NCBI GenBank assembly: GCA_024693505.1
Contig: JAILKU010000029.1
Span: forward strand, 1-64,000
Direction of reading: 5' to 3'
From: Bacteroidaceae bacterium
GTDB taxonomy: Bacteria > Bacteroidota > Bacteroidia > Bacteroidales > Bacteroidaceae
DNA length: 64,000 bases
Shown: in pieces, positions 1 to 8,151 of the stretch
How the letters are laid out: the number at the start of each line of letters is the position of its first letter
Numbering within the stretch: the stretch's first letter is position 1
The notes under the pieces: model-generated
What the model was told of the DNA's origin: nothing
Database searches by the model: none
The model's input: the letters and a program-made list of their open reading frames with translations, nothing else
Made by a program: the position numbers and the translations under genes

Positions 1-1255
1 TCTGGTTCAGGGGCAGCGTCTCCTTGTTATAGACGGCCATCTGGAAGCAGATGGGGTAGAGCACGCCGGCTGTGAAGAAGAGGTAGCCCAGGTTCATCCA
101 CACGGAAATCTTACCGATTGCCATCAGCGGGATGAGCAGGCAGAAAGGCACGAGCAGTACGGCGCTGTTGAAGTAGAATTTGGCATACAGCAGCTGCAGG
201 ATGCTCTCGCGGCGGCTCATCAGACCGTCGATATAGTTGCCTTCGTGGCACATGATGCTGATGAGCATGGTCATACCCAGTCCCACATAGTCGTAGAGGC
301 AGATGAAGGACTTCATGAAGCCGTTGTCATAGATGTCGGTGAAATAGAGAATGGAACTCATCAGAACCATCATACTCAGCAGGGTAAGGAACTGAAGGCG
401 GACGGTCTTGTTGCGCAAGCGCATCTTCATCTCCAGCTTCAGATACTCGCCCAGAGCGCCGTAGCGGTTCAGGAAGTTCATCTGCGTGGTGTGCTTCAGC
501 TCCACATCTTCCTTCTTGGCAATCTCGTTATAGACCATACTCATCTGCAACTTGTAGTTGACCCAGTAGAGCAGGGCGATGACGGCGGCCATAAGAAGGA
601 AGGGCCACAGACGCCAGAGTGCAAAGTCGTACATCAGTTGCGTGCAAGGCATATCGAGCAGATTCTTGTCGGGCCAGAACATAGCAAGGAGCAGGGCGCC
701 ATGAACAATTATGGGCAGGATGATCCATGCCAAATGCTTGATGCAGAGCGAGCGCACGAAGAGATAGGCATATCCGTCGGCCACGAACAGCAGCCACCAG
801 CCCAGCAGCCATCCGAAGAAACCGCACCACCCCAAGAGCGGATATACGGCCAACAGGGCAAACGGGAGCAGGAAGCAGCCCCAGAAGAGATTGCCCGGGC
901 TAAGTCCGGCACGGATGAGATAGACATTCATCAGGAAACTGCGGCGGATGGGTAGCAAAGCGTATGGCTTGGCCTGCTGGCCGGGTGTCTCCTGGAACGT
1001 GAAACGAAGCCAGAAATCGGTGAAGACCAGAAGGAGCAACCAGCCGTCCAATACATGGAACGCTGCTACTCCATTGTATGCGCCTCGCATGGCCATCGGC
1101 AACGTAACGCCCATGAAGATCATGATGGCTGCATAGTAGATGATCATGAACCAAGCCAGGAACTTCATGAAGCGGTTCTTCTCGAACATCGGATGGCGAA
1201 GGTCCTTCAGCTCGTCGTTCTTCCTGATCAGTTTGTATAATTGCCAGTTTGTCAT
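1..1255 (-). CDS. Multi-pass membrane protein, C-terminus cut by window edge (ABC-2 permease-like, possibly DUF5687)
   Basis: The reading frame is open from the ATG at 1253-1255 to the window edge, giving at least 418 residues without a stop. It begins MTNWQLYKLIRKNDEL and is rich in hydrophobic helices: one near residues 33-55, another near 65-80, and several more between about 130 and 220 and after 300. The soluble stretch between the two halves contains basic segments such as KLEMKMRLRNKTVRLQ. This layout resembles the ABC-2/DUF5687 permease-like proteins of Bacteroidetes, but I see no decisive motif. It starts 21 bp after the trxB stop on the same strand, so it is probably co-transcribed with trxB. 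The C-terminus is missing. Confidence 0.7.
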   Translation of the reverse strand, partial: MTNWQLYKLIRKNDELKDLRHPMFEKNRFMKFLAWFMIIYYAAIMIFMGVTLPMAMRGAYNGVAAFHVLDGWLLLLVFTDFWLRFTFQETPGQQAKPYALLPIRRSFLMNVYLIRAGLSPGNLFWGCFLLPFALLAVYPLLGWCGFFGWLLGWWLLFVADGYAYLFVRSLCIKHLAWIILPIIVHGALLLAMFWPDKNLLDMPCTQLMYDFALWRLWPFLLMAAVIALLYWVNYKLQMSMVYNEIAKKEDVELKHTTQMNFLNRYGALGEYLKLEMKMRLRNKTVRLQFLTLLSMMVLMSSILYFTDIYDNGFMKSFICLYDYVGLGMTMLISIMCHEGNYIDGLMSRRESILQLLYAKFYFNSAVLLVPFCLLIPLMAIGKISVWMNLGYLFFTAGVLYPICFQMAVYNKETLPLNQ

Positions 1256-1276
1256 ATATAAATAATGTATGTGATG

Positions 1277-2212
1277 CTATTTGAGGGTCTGAAGGTATTT
1301 CTCGGCTTCGATGGCAGCCTTGGCACCGCTTCCGGCAGCCACAACACCCTGGCGATAGTGCGGATCGGCCACATCACCAGCAGCGAAGATGCCCGGAATG
1401 CCCGTCCGGGGCGAATCGCCCTCGGTCAGGATATAGCCCGTCTCGTCGGTCTTCACCCAGGGGCGGAATATCTCGCTATTCGGACGGTGCCCGATGGCCA
1501 GGAAGAAGCCGTCGATGGCTATGTCATAGCGGCGCTCATCGGGCTCGCCCTTACGGTAAACGACGTGGGCTCCCTCTACGCCGTCCTCGCCGAAGAGCCC
1601 CAGCGTATTGGTCTCGAAGAGAATCTCTATCTTGGGGTTCTGCTTGACGCGCTCCTGCATGATCTGGGCTGCCCGCAGATAGGGCTTGCGCACAATCAGA
1701 TAGACCTTGCTGGCCAGTCCGGCCAGATAGGTGGCCTCTTCGCAAGCCGTATCGCCGCCGCCCACAACGGCTACCACCTTCTTGCGGTAGAAGAAACCGT
1801 CGCAAGTGGCACAGGCGCTGACGCCCATACCCTTGTACTTCTCTTCGTCGGCCAAGCCCAGGTATTTGGCACTGGCGCCGGTAGCGATGATGATGCTGTC
1901 AGCCTCCAGTTCCACTCCGTCGTCGGTCCAGAGGTGGTAGGGCGCCTTCGAGAGGTCGGTCTTCTCCACGATGCGACTTCTTATCTCAGCTCCGAAGCGT
2001 TCTGCCTGAGAGCGCATTTGTGACATCAGCTCGTTGGCATCGATGCCCTGTGGAAAGCCGGGGAAGTTCTCTATCTCGGTGGTTGTGGTCAGCTGGCCGC
2101 CCGGTTGCAGGCCTTCAAAGATGACCGGACTCAGTCCGGCCCGTCCGGCATAGATGGCAGCTGTGTAGCCCGCCGGGCCGCTGCCAATGATGAGTAGTTT
2201 GATGTGTTCCAT
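1277..2212 (-). CDS. trxB: Thioredoxin-disulfide reductase
   Basis: A 311-residue flavoprotein that transfers electrons from NADPH through FAD to thioredoxin in the cytoplasm. The FAD-binding Rossmann motif GSGPAG is at residues 10-15. The redox-active pair CATC is at 134-137 and is followed by the NADPH site GGGDTA at about 151-156. A second FAD contact, GIFAAGDVAD, lies close to the C-terminus. The length is typical of the low-molecular-weight bacterial family. It follows the LolA-like gene on the same strand, and its upstream spacer is made of 9-bp repeats. A thioredoxin reductase beside ftsK and a LolA-like gene fits a Bacteroidales background. Confidence 0.97.
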   Translation of the reverse strand: MEHIKLLIIGSGPAGYTAAIYAGRAGLSPVIFEGLQPGGQLTTTTEIENFPGFPQGIDANELMSQMRSQAERFGAEIRSRIVEKTDLSKAPYHLWTDDGVELEADSIIIATGASAKYLGLADEEKYKGMGVSACATCDGFFYRKKVVAVVGGGDTACEEATYLAGLASKVYLIVRKPYLRAAQIMQERVKQNPKIEILFETNTLGLFGEDGVEGAHVVYRKGEPDERRYDIAIDGFFLAIGHRPNSEIFRPWVKTDETGYILTEGDSPRTGIPGIFAAGDVADPHYRQGVVAAGSGAKAAIEAEKYLQTLK

Positions 2213-2224
2213 TTTTTTTTGAGG

Positions 2225-2269
2225 GGAATGGGAGTTATGGGATTAATGGGAATGATGGGAGCTATGGGC
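2225..2269. repeat. 9-bp tandem repeat array between trxB and the LolA-like gene
   Basis: Five consecutive 9-mers with consensus NTNATGGGA fill 2225-2269 (ggaatggga, gttatggga, ttaatggga, atgatggga, gctatgggc). The last unit runs into the 3' end of the LolA-like gene. A matching array lies on the other side of that gene at 2922-2966. Confidence 0.85.
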
Positions 2270-2907
2270 TACCTTAAATCAATTATCTCGGCAGTGGGAT
2301 ACTTCTCCTTGGGGAAGACAAAGTCGCTCTCCTGGAACTTCTGCCCGCCCTGAACGGAATGGATGCTGATGCGATGCCAGTCCTTGTCCTGCCGAACGCG
2401 GATGCACATCAGCGAGTAGTCGCTCCGTCGGACATCGACATAGATTTCATGAGCCGCATAGCTGGCATTTCGGGCCAGAAGATGTACCTCATAGGTCTGC
2501 TCGCCTCGCAATGTCGATTCACGCATCGTGATATTGTATCCCTTCTTGTAGACATTCAGGAAGGCATAGGGATTCACAGCCTGCATCTCCTTCTCGGTGG
2601 GGATCGTCAGGTTTACCTCGTCTGTCTCGGGCACGTAGCACCATTCCTGATTGCCGTCATACCAGGTCGTCATTTCCGGCGTGTTGAGCTGGAACTTCTT
2701 GCCCTGTAACAGCATTGTGCCACTGGTGCTGCCCTGTTCAGCTGTTCCGGCAAAGGTCGTTGCCGTGAACTCAGCCTTTATGTCGCCGCTTTTCCTGATC
2801 TTGGCTGCAGCGTTGTCAAGCACTTTCTTGCCGTTCGTCTCGGCTTGAAGAGGAGCGAGGCCGGCAAGGCACATTATTAATATTATGAGGGGTTTGATGG
2901 GGAGCAT
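2269..2907 (-). CDS. LolA-like outer-membrane lipoprotein carrier protein
   Basis: A 212-residue exported protein. The signal peptide is MLPIKPLIILIMCLAGLAPL with cleavage near LQAE. The mature part begins GKKVLDNAAAKIRKSGDIKA and continues as alternating beta strands (TSGTMLLQGKKFQL, TTWYDGNQEWCYVP), the pattern of the LolA half-barrel that carries lipoproteins across the periplasm. The length matches Bacteroidetes LolA homologues. It lies between ftsK and trxB in one direction. Identity as the functional LolA is inferred from fold pattern and context; other LolA-fold proteins exist in this phylum. Both flanking spacers hold the same 9-bp tandem repeat. Confidence 0.85.
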   Translation of the reverse strand: MLPIKPLIILIMCLAGLAPLQAETNGKKVLDNAAAKIRKSGDIKAEFTATTFAGTAEQGSTSGTMLLQGKKFQLNTPEMTTWYDGNQEWCYVPETDEVNLTIPTEKEMQAVNPYAFLNVYKKGYNITMRESTLRGEQTYEVHLLARNASYAAHEIYVDVRRSDYSLMCIRVRQDKDWHRISIHSVQGGQKFQESDFVFPKEKYPTAEIIDLR

Positions 2908-2921
2908 GGGTTTGAGGGGGT

Positions 2922-2966
2922 TTAATGGGAATTATGGGATTGATGGGAATTATGGGATTGATGGGT
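2922..2966. repeat. 9-bp tandem repeat array between ftsK and the LolA-like gene
   Basis: Five 9-mers alternate between TTRATGGGA and ATTATGGGA across 2922-2966, the same consensus as the array at 2225-2269. It sits between the start of the LolA-like gene (2907) and the ftsK stop (2971). Immediately before it, 2891-2920 is also G-rich and looks like decayed copies. Confidence 0.88.
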
Positions 2967-2970
2967 GCAT

Positions 2971-5490
2971 TTAATGGAGGTTGTTTAGGATGAAGGAGAG
3001 TTCGCTGTCGGTCTGGCATAGCACTTCGCGGGGCTTGCTGCCCTTGGCAGGTCCTACTACGCCGGCTTTCTCCAGCTGGTCCATCAGTCGGCCGGCACGG
3101 TTGTAGCCGATGCTGAACTTGCGCTGAATCATGCTCGTGCTGCCGCTCTGCTCCACGACTACCATACGCGCCACCTCGTCGAACATCGGATCCAGGTGGT
3201 TCAGGTCCACATCGGGTCCGTCGCCTCCGTCATCACCCTCCAGGGCCACTTCAGGCAGCGGGAAGGGACGGTTGTAGCTCTGCTGGCAGGCAATATAGCT
3301 GGCGATGTTCTCTACCTCGGGCGTATCGACGAAGGCACATTGTACACGAACGGGCTCGCTGCCCGAAAGGAAGAGCATATCGCCCTTGCCGACAAGCTGG
3401 TTTGCGCCCGTTCGGTCCAGAATCGTGCGGCTATCGACTACGCTGGCCACCTTGAACGCCATTCGGGCCGGGAAGTTCGCCTTGATGGTACCTGTGATGA
3501 TATTGGTGGTGGGTCGCTGCGTGGCGATAATCATGTGGATACCCACGGCTCGTGCCAGCTGGGCGATACGGGCTATGGGCAGCTCAATCTCCTTGCCGGC
3601 CGTCATAATCAGGTCACCGAACTCGTCGATGATGACCACGATATAAGGCATGAACTTATGGCCGTGCTCCGGGTTGAGTTCGCGGTTCTTGAACTTCTGG
3701 TTGTACTCCTTCACGTTTCTGGCACGGGCCCGCTTGAGCAGGTCGTAGCGCGTATCCATCTCAACGCAGAGACTCTTCAGCGTCTGGATGACCTTGTTCA
3801 CATCGGTGATGATGGGTTCCTCGGTATCCTCGTTGCCCTCCACCTGCGCCAGGAAATGGTTCACGATGGGGTTATAGACGCTGAACTCCACCTTCTTGGG
3901 GTCCACCATAACGAACTTCAGCTCGGCCGGGTGCTTCTTGTAGAGCAGGCTGGTGATGATGGCGTTCAGACCGACAGACTTACCCTGACCGGTAGCGCCG
4001 GCTACCAGAAGGTGGGGCATCTTGGCCAGATCGACCATGAAGACCTCGTTGGTGATGGTCTTACCCAGCGCCATCGGCAGTTCGTAGTCCGTCTCCTGGA
4101 ACTTGCGGCTGTTCAGGATGCTCTCCATCGATACCATCTGCGGCTTGGCATTGGGCACCTCGATACCGATGGTTCCCTTGCCCGGGATGGGAGCGATGAT
4201 ACGGATGCCCAGGGCTGAGAGCGAGAGGGCGATATCGTCCTCGAGGTTCCTGATTCTGGAGATTCGGACACCTGGAGCCGGCGTTATCTCGTAGAGCGTG
4301 ATGGTGGGTCCGATTGTGGCCTTGATGCTGCTGATTTCCACACCGAAGTTTGACAACACCTGAATGATGCGGTTCTTGTTCTTCGTCTGCTCTTCCATAT
4401 CGATGTTGTCGCCCTTGTTCTCGTACTGCTTCAGCAAGTCCAGGGTGGGGTACTTGTAGAACTCCAGGTCCAGCTTCGGGTCGTAGGGTTCCAGCGTACC
4501 CTCATCATTGAGTACGGCCTTCTCCGGATCTTCGCCCATAACGACTTCCATTCCCTGATCCACGATGGGTATTTCTTCCTTTTCGACAGCGGGGTGCGGT
4601 TTCTCAATCCTCGGTTCGGGCAAGTCAGTATTGTCCATTCCGCTAATCTTGAAGTCGATAGTGGTGGAGGTGTTAATGGGCTTGTCCTCGAAGGGGGCTG
4701 TCGTTTCCTTTATCAGCGGGTCGGTGGAATCATCGTCCTCTGCGGCCTCAGGATTGTCAGACCCCTGTTCCGCATCTGCGGAAAGGCCTTCCTGCACATT
4801 CTCCTCGGCCTTTATGCTCTTTGAGGTCATCCATCCGCGAAGCGTCGTGATGGCTTCATCGCTGACATAGGCCAGGTAGAGCAGGGCTACGATGATAAGC
4901 ACCAGGGGAACGCCCATCGGTCCGATTTTGTCCCTCATCAGCGACATTTCCTCCCGACCGATCATGCCGCCCCAGATGATGTAGCTGTTACGGGCGAAGG
5001 GCAGGTATTCCACAACGTAAGTGGCAAAGGCTGAGCACCATACCATCAGTATCATGCAGTTCAGGAACCACTTGTGGAGGCGAATCTTCATGATGTTCAT
5101 GATGCGGATGCTGGCTGCCAGCAGAAAGACGGGGATGAAGATGCTGGCTACGCCAAACCACCTGTCCATCACGTAATGAGCCAGTTTGTAGCCGAACATA
5201 CCCATCCAGTTCGTGGCGGTATATGATTGGCTGTTGTAGTAAAGCTTCTGATCCTCGGCACCGGTGAAGAGATGCGAAACCATAGCCAGAAGCATGTATA
5301 GGGCCACGATGGCCAGGACGGAGCCAATCAGGAAATTCCGGTTGCCATTCTCCTTCTTCACCTTTTCGGAGCTCACTTCAGCCTGAGGCGTCGTGTCAGG
5401 CTTCAATTTGCCGAACCACGACTTGAAGAAGCCGGAAGACTCCTTTTTGCCGCTTTTCTTAGGGGTTTTATTATTCTTTTTTTCTGCCAT
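2971..5490 (-). CDS. ftsK: DNA translocase FtsK
   Basis: An 839-residue septal DNA pump that segregates chromosome termini and activates XerCD recombination at dif. A basic N-terminus is followed by four or so membrane helices (residues about 50-190), an acidic linker (about 230-340), then the RecA-type motor. Walker A GATGQGKS is near residue 498 and Walker B VVIIDEFGDL near 620. The C-terminal winged-helix gamma domain (about 755-825) contains the FSIGYNRAGRLMDQLEKAG motif that reads polar KOPS sequences. The start MAEKKNNKTPKKSGKK is supported by a TAAATTTG -7 element on the minus strand at 5517-5524. Confidence 0.97.
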   Translation of the reverse strand: MAEKKNNKTPKKSGKKESSGFFKSWFGKLKPDTTPQAEVSSEKVKKENGNRNFLIGSVLAIVALYMLLAMVSHLFTGAEDQKLYYNSQSYTATNWMGMFGYKLAHYVMDRWFGVASIFIPVFLLAASIRIMNIMKIRLHKWFLNCMILMVWCSAFATYVVEYLPFARNSYIIWGGMIGREEMSLMRDKIGPMGVPLVLIIVALLYLAYVSDEAITTLRGWMTSKSIKAEENVQEGLSADAEQGSDNPEAAEDDDSTDPLIKETTAPFEDKPINTSTTIDFKISGMDNTDLPEPRIEKPHPAVEKEEIPIVDQGMEVVMGEDPEKAVLNDEGTLEPYDPKLDLEFYKYPTLDLLKQYENKGDNIDMEEQTKNKNRIIQVLSNFGVEISSIKATIGPTITLYEITPAPGVRISRIRNLEDDIALSLSALGIRIIAPIPGKGTIGIEVPNAKPQMVSMESILNSRKFQETDYELPMALGKTITNEVFMVDLAKMPHLLVAGATGQGKSVGLNAIITSLLYKKHPAELKFVMVDPKKVEFSVYNPIVNHFLAQVEGNEDTEEPIITDVNKVIQTLKSLCVEMDTRYDLLKRARARNVKEYNQKFKNRELNPEHGHKFMPYIVVIIDEFGDLIMTAGKEIELPIARIAQLARAVGIHMIIATQRPTTNIITGTIKANFPARMAFKVASVVDSRTILDRTGANQLVGKGDMLFLSGSEPVRVQCAFVDTPEVENIASYIACQQSYNRPFPLPEVALEGDDGGDGPDVDLNHLDPMFDEVARMVVVEQSGSTSMIQRKFSIGYNRAGRLMDQLEKAGVVGPAKGSKPREVLCQTDSELSFILNNLH

Positions 5491-5516
5491 ATAATCTATT
5501 TTCTGAAAATCAGCTG

Positions 5517-5524
5517 CAAATTTA
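5517..5524 (-). promoter_or_regulatory. Bacteroidetes -7 element for ftsK
   Basis: The minus strand reads TAAATTTG, matching TAnnTTTG, about 27 bp upstream of the ftsK ATG. I see no good TTTG -33 element at the right spacing, so confidence is moderate. Confidence 0.5.
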
Positions 5525-5567
5525 ATGATATTTCTTAAAATAATACGTGCTTTTTGAGAAAAAAACG

Positions 5568-5575
5568 TAACTTTG
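5568..5575 (+). promoter_or_regulatory. Bacteroidetes -7 element for the DUF5063 operon
   Basis: TAACTTTG at 5568-5575 matches TAnnTTTG and lies 40 bp before the chosen ATG at 5615. It overlaps the alternative upstream in-frame ATG at 5573, which argues for the downstream start. Confidence 0.55.
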
Positions 5576-5614
5576 CAACTGAATTTAAGATTGTGCCCCG
5601 TTAAAAAGATTCAA

Positions 5615-6163
5615 ATGGCGAACAAAGAATTCCAAAATACGATATATGCTCCGGCTACGCTGGAGTTCGTAACCGTTGCAGCTCAGTTCTGTGTCTTCCT
5701 GGAGCAAAGCCAGGGTCGCAGGAAACGAGAGTTTGTGGAGACGATGCTCCGACTGCTTCCGCTTTTGTATGTCAAGGCGACCCTGTTGCCGCGAATAGAA
5801 AGCGACGGCGCCTTCCTTCCCGACGACAAAGTGACCGAGGAGGACTACAACTTCATTCGCCAGACGGTCTATGACATCATGCAAGCCGATGACGACTACG
5901 AGGAACTGGTCTTTGATGCGACCATACAGACGGACGAGAACAGATGGCTCTCGGTCAGCGAAGGGCTGGCAGATATGTATCAGGCGATACGAAACTTCGT
6001 GGGTGTCTATCAGGAGCGTATCGAGGATTGCATGACCGATGCCCTCTGGGCTGTGATGGACAACTTTGAACTCTATTGGGGCCAAAGCCTGGTCGACACA
6101 TTGCGACAGTTGCACAAACTACGTTACACTCAACAAAAAGACTTGGATGAAGATACTCTATAA
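5615..6163 (+). CDS. DUF5063 domain-containing protein
   Basis: A 182-residue mostly alpha-helical acidic protein, beginning MANKEFQNTIYAPATLEFVT, of the DUF5063 family, which has no firmly established role. No signal peptide or membrane segment is visible. The frame is open from 5573, but that ATG falls inside the -7 promoter element, so the ATG at 5615 is preferred. Its 3' end overlaps the start of the exonuclease gene by 17 bp, the usual arrangement of this pair in Bacteroidales, which suggests translational coupling and a shared process. Confidence 0.85.
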   Translation: MANKEFQNTIYAPATLEFVTVAAQFCVFLEQSQGRRKREFVETMLRLLPLLYVKATLLPRIESDGAFLPDDKVTEEDYNFIRQTVYDIMQADDDYEELVFDATIQTDENRWLSVSEGLADMYQAIRNFVGVYQERIEDCMTDALWAVMDNFELYWGQSLVDTLRQLHKLRYTQQKDLDEDTL

Positions 6164-6794
6164 TAAGTTTGACAAGACGTTGATTTCCGACCTTCCCGTG
6201 ACCTCTTTCCCTGGGCGTATAGAAGTCGTACAGGGCATTCCCCAGGCTGAACGGGCCATTCGCTACCTGCTCTCGCAGGATATCCTGGGATTCGATACAG
6301 AGACAAAGCCCAGCTTCCAGAAAGGGCAGATGAACCAGGTGGCGCTGCTACAAGTGAGCAGCCCCGACCTCTGCTTCCTCTTCCGCCTCAACCAGATAGG
6401 ACTGCCACAATGCATTGTGCGCCTTCTCAGCGACGAACGGATTACGAAGGTAGGCCTGTCCGTTATCGAAGACCTGAACAAAATGCGTGTTTACCGACGT
6501 TTCAAGAACGGCCGGTTCGTGGAACTGCAGAATTTCGTCGAGGAATTCGGCATAGAAGACAAAAGTCTGCGCAAGCTCTATGCCAATGTTTTCGGGCAGA
6601 AGATAAGCAAGCGGCAACAGCTCTCGAACTGGGAAGCCGATGTGCTGACCGATGCGCAGAAACTCTATGCCGCCACAGATGCCTGGGCATGTATCAAGCT
6701 CTATCAGGAGCTCCTGCGGCTGCGCGAAGTGGGGTATCGCCTGGAGAAAGTGCCCGAACCCGTGCCAGAACTCTTAAATATAACAGCTGAATGA
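6147..6794 (+). CDS. 3'-5' exonuclease domain protein (RNase D-like DEDDy family)
   Basis: A 215-residue cytoplasmic exonuclease of the DnaQ/RNase D fold. The first acidic pair is in GFDTETKPSF, the second motif region is VGLSVIEDLNKM, and the third is the YAATDAWA stretch with the Y-x3-D spacing of DEDDy enzymes. There is no HRDC domain, so it is shorter than true RNase D and resembles stand-alone exonuclease domains. The ATG at 6147 lies within the 3' end of the DUF5063 gene; the longer frame starting at 6066 would give an unrelated N-terminus. It ends in an ATGA overlap with the next gene. The substrate is unknown. Confidence 0.88.
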   Translation: MKILYNKFDKTLISDLPVTSFPGRIEVVQGIPQAERAIRYLLSQDILGFDTETKPSFQKGQMNQVALLQVSSPDLCFLFRLNQIGLPQCIVRLLSDERITKVGLSVIEDLNKMRVYRRFKNGRFVELQNFVEEFGIEDKSLRKLYANVFGQKISKRQQLSNWEADVLTDAQKLYAATDAWACIKLYQELLRLREVGYRLEKVPEPVPELLNITAE

Positions 6795-7978
6795 AGTATA
6801 AAACCATATATCTGCGCCGAGGGAAGGACGAAAGCCTGAAGCGCTTCCATCCCTGGGTCTTCTCTGGTGCCATAGATCGTGCCGATGAGAAACTCGAAGA
6901 AGGGGATATTGTCAAGGTCGTGGATGCCAATAGCCAGTTCATTGCCTTGGGACACTACCAGATTGGCAGCATCGCCGTTCGCGTCCTTTCGTTCGAAGAG
7001 CGGGATATCGATGAGTCCTTTTGGCTGGAACGCCTGCAGGCAGCCCTCGATGTGCGCCGCAGTATAGGCGTGGCAGGGCGTCAGGACAACACCACCTACC
7101 GCCTTGTTCATGGCGAAGGCGACAATCTGCCCGGCCTCGTCATTGATATGTATGGCGGAACAGCCGTCATGCAGGCCCATAGCGTAGGGATGCATTTGTG
7201 CCGTCTGCAGGTGGCCGAGGCCCTGAAGACGGTAATGGGCGAGCGGCTGACTGCCATCTATTACAAGAGCGAAACCACCTTGCCCTACAAGGCCTCTCTG
7301 GGGCAGGAGAACGGTTTCATCTACGGCGCCAGCCAGAGCGACGTAGCTCTGGAGAACGGCCTCAGGTTCCATATCGACTGGCTGAGAGGTCAGAAGACCG
7401 GATTCTTTGTGGATCAGCGAGATAACAGGAGTTTGCTCGAGCAATACTCTATGGGTCGCAACGTGCTGAACATGTTCTGCTATACGGGTGGATTCAGCGT
7501 CTATGCCCTTCGTGGCGGAGCACGTTTGGTGCATAGTGTGGACAGTAGTGCGAAGGCAGTGGAACTGGTCAATGCCAATGTTGAGCTTAACTTCCCGCAG
7601 GACGACCGTCACAAGGCCTATGCAGAGGATGCGTTCAAGTATCTCGACCAGATGGAAACAGGCGCCTACGACCTCATCATTCTCGACCCTCCCGCCTTTG
7701 CCAAGCACAAGGATGCGCTGAAGAATGCCTTACGCGGTTACACAAAACTCAATGCCAAAGCGTTTGAGAAGATACATTCGGGCGGTATCTTGTTCACATT
7801 CAGCTGCTCTCAGGCGGTGAATAAAGATCAGTTCCGCCTGGCAGTCTTCACAGCAGCAGCGATGGCCCGGCGAAGTGTACGCATCCTGCACCAGCTGCAT
7901 CAGCCGGCCGACCATCCCATCAACATCTATCATCCCGAAGGGGAGTACCTGAAGGGGCTTGTGCTGTATGTCGAATAG
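6791..7978 (+). CDS. Class I SAM-dependent rRNA methyltransferase (RlmI-like, PUA domain)
   Basis: A 395-residue RNA cytosine-C5 methyltransferase-like enzyme. An N-terminal PUA domain (about residues 1-75, with RFHPWVFSGAI) binds RNA. A central region GLVIDMYGG precedes the Rossmann methyltransferase domain. There the SAM-binding motif is VLNMFCYTGGFSVYAL, the acidic SAM contact is VDSSAKAVELVN, and the substrate-loop motif is LDPPAFAKHKD. RlmI modifies C1962 of 23S rRNA in E. coli; that exact target is inferred here. The start codon overlaps the exonuclease stop (ATGA), so the two genes are translationally coupled. Confidence 0.93.
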   Translation: MKYKTIYLRRGKDESLKRFHPWVFSGAIDRADEKLEEGDIVKVVDANSQFIALGHYQIGSIAVRVLSFEERDIDESFWLERLQAALDVRRSIGVAGRQDNTTYRLVHGEGDNLPGLVIDMYGGTAVMQAHSVGMHLCRLQVAEALKTVMGERLTAIYYKSETTLPYKASLGQENGFIYGASQSDVALENGLRFHIDWLRGQKTGFFVDQRDNRSLLEQYSMGRNVLNMFCYTGGFSVYALRGGARLVHSVDSSAKAVELVNANVELNFPQDDRHKAYAEDAFKYLDQMETGAYDLIILDPPAFAKHKDALKNALRGYTKLNAKAFEKIHSGGILFTFSCSQAVNKDQFRLAVFTAAAMARRSVRILHQLHQPADHPINIYHPEGEYLKGLVLYVE

Positions 7979-7998
7979 AAGCCGGGAAACCCGGATGG

Positions 7999-8062
7999 AA
8001 TTTTTGCGCGAGGCGGGTATAATTTTTGCGCGAGGCGGGTATAAATTTTACGCGAGGCGGGT
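7999..8062. repeat. Three-copy 22-bp tandem repeat
   Basis: Units at 7999-8020 and 8021-8042 are identical over 22 bp. The third, 8043-8062, is slightly diverged and shortened at its end. Each carries the core GCGAGGCGGGT preceded by an A/T-rich segment. The array lies between the methyltransferase stop (7978) and the transporter start (8152) and encodes nothing obvious. Confidence 0.92.
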
Positions 8063-8075
8063 TCCGTAAAAAAAG

Positions 8076-8107
8076 AAAGGCCTTCCAATACAATTTCAAG
8101 GGCCTTT
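8076..8107. other. Hairpin in the leader of the MFS transporter gene
   Basis: AAAGGCC at 8076-8082 pairs with GGCCTTT at 8101-8107 around an 18-base loop. On the plus strand no T-run follows. On the minus strand a T-rich run does follow, but no minus-strand gene ends here. It may be a leader structure or a remnant of the adjacent repeat element. Confidence 0.4.
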
Positions 8108-8151
8108 GCGCCATATTAATACGATATAGGAATTATAAAACAAAACAGAAT

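Noticed and set aside
7999-8062. CRISPR array
   Set aside because: Repeats are contiguous without spacers and no cas genes are present; the same holds for 20663-20728.
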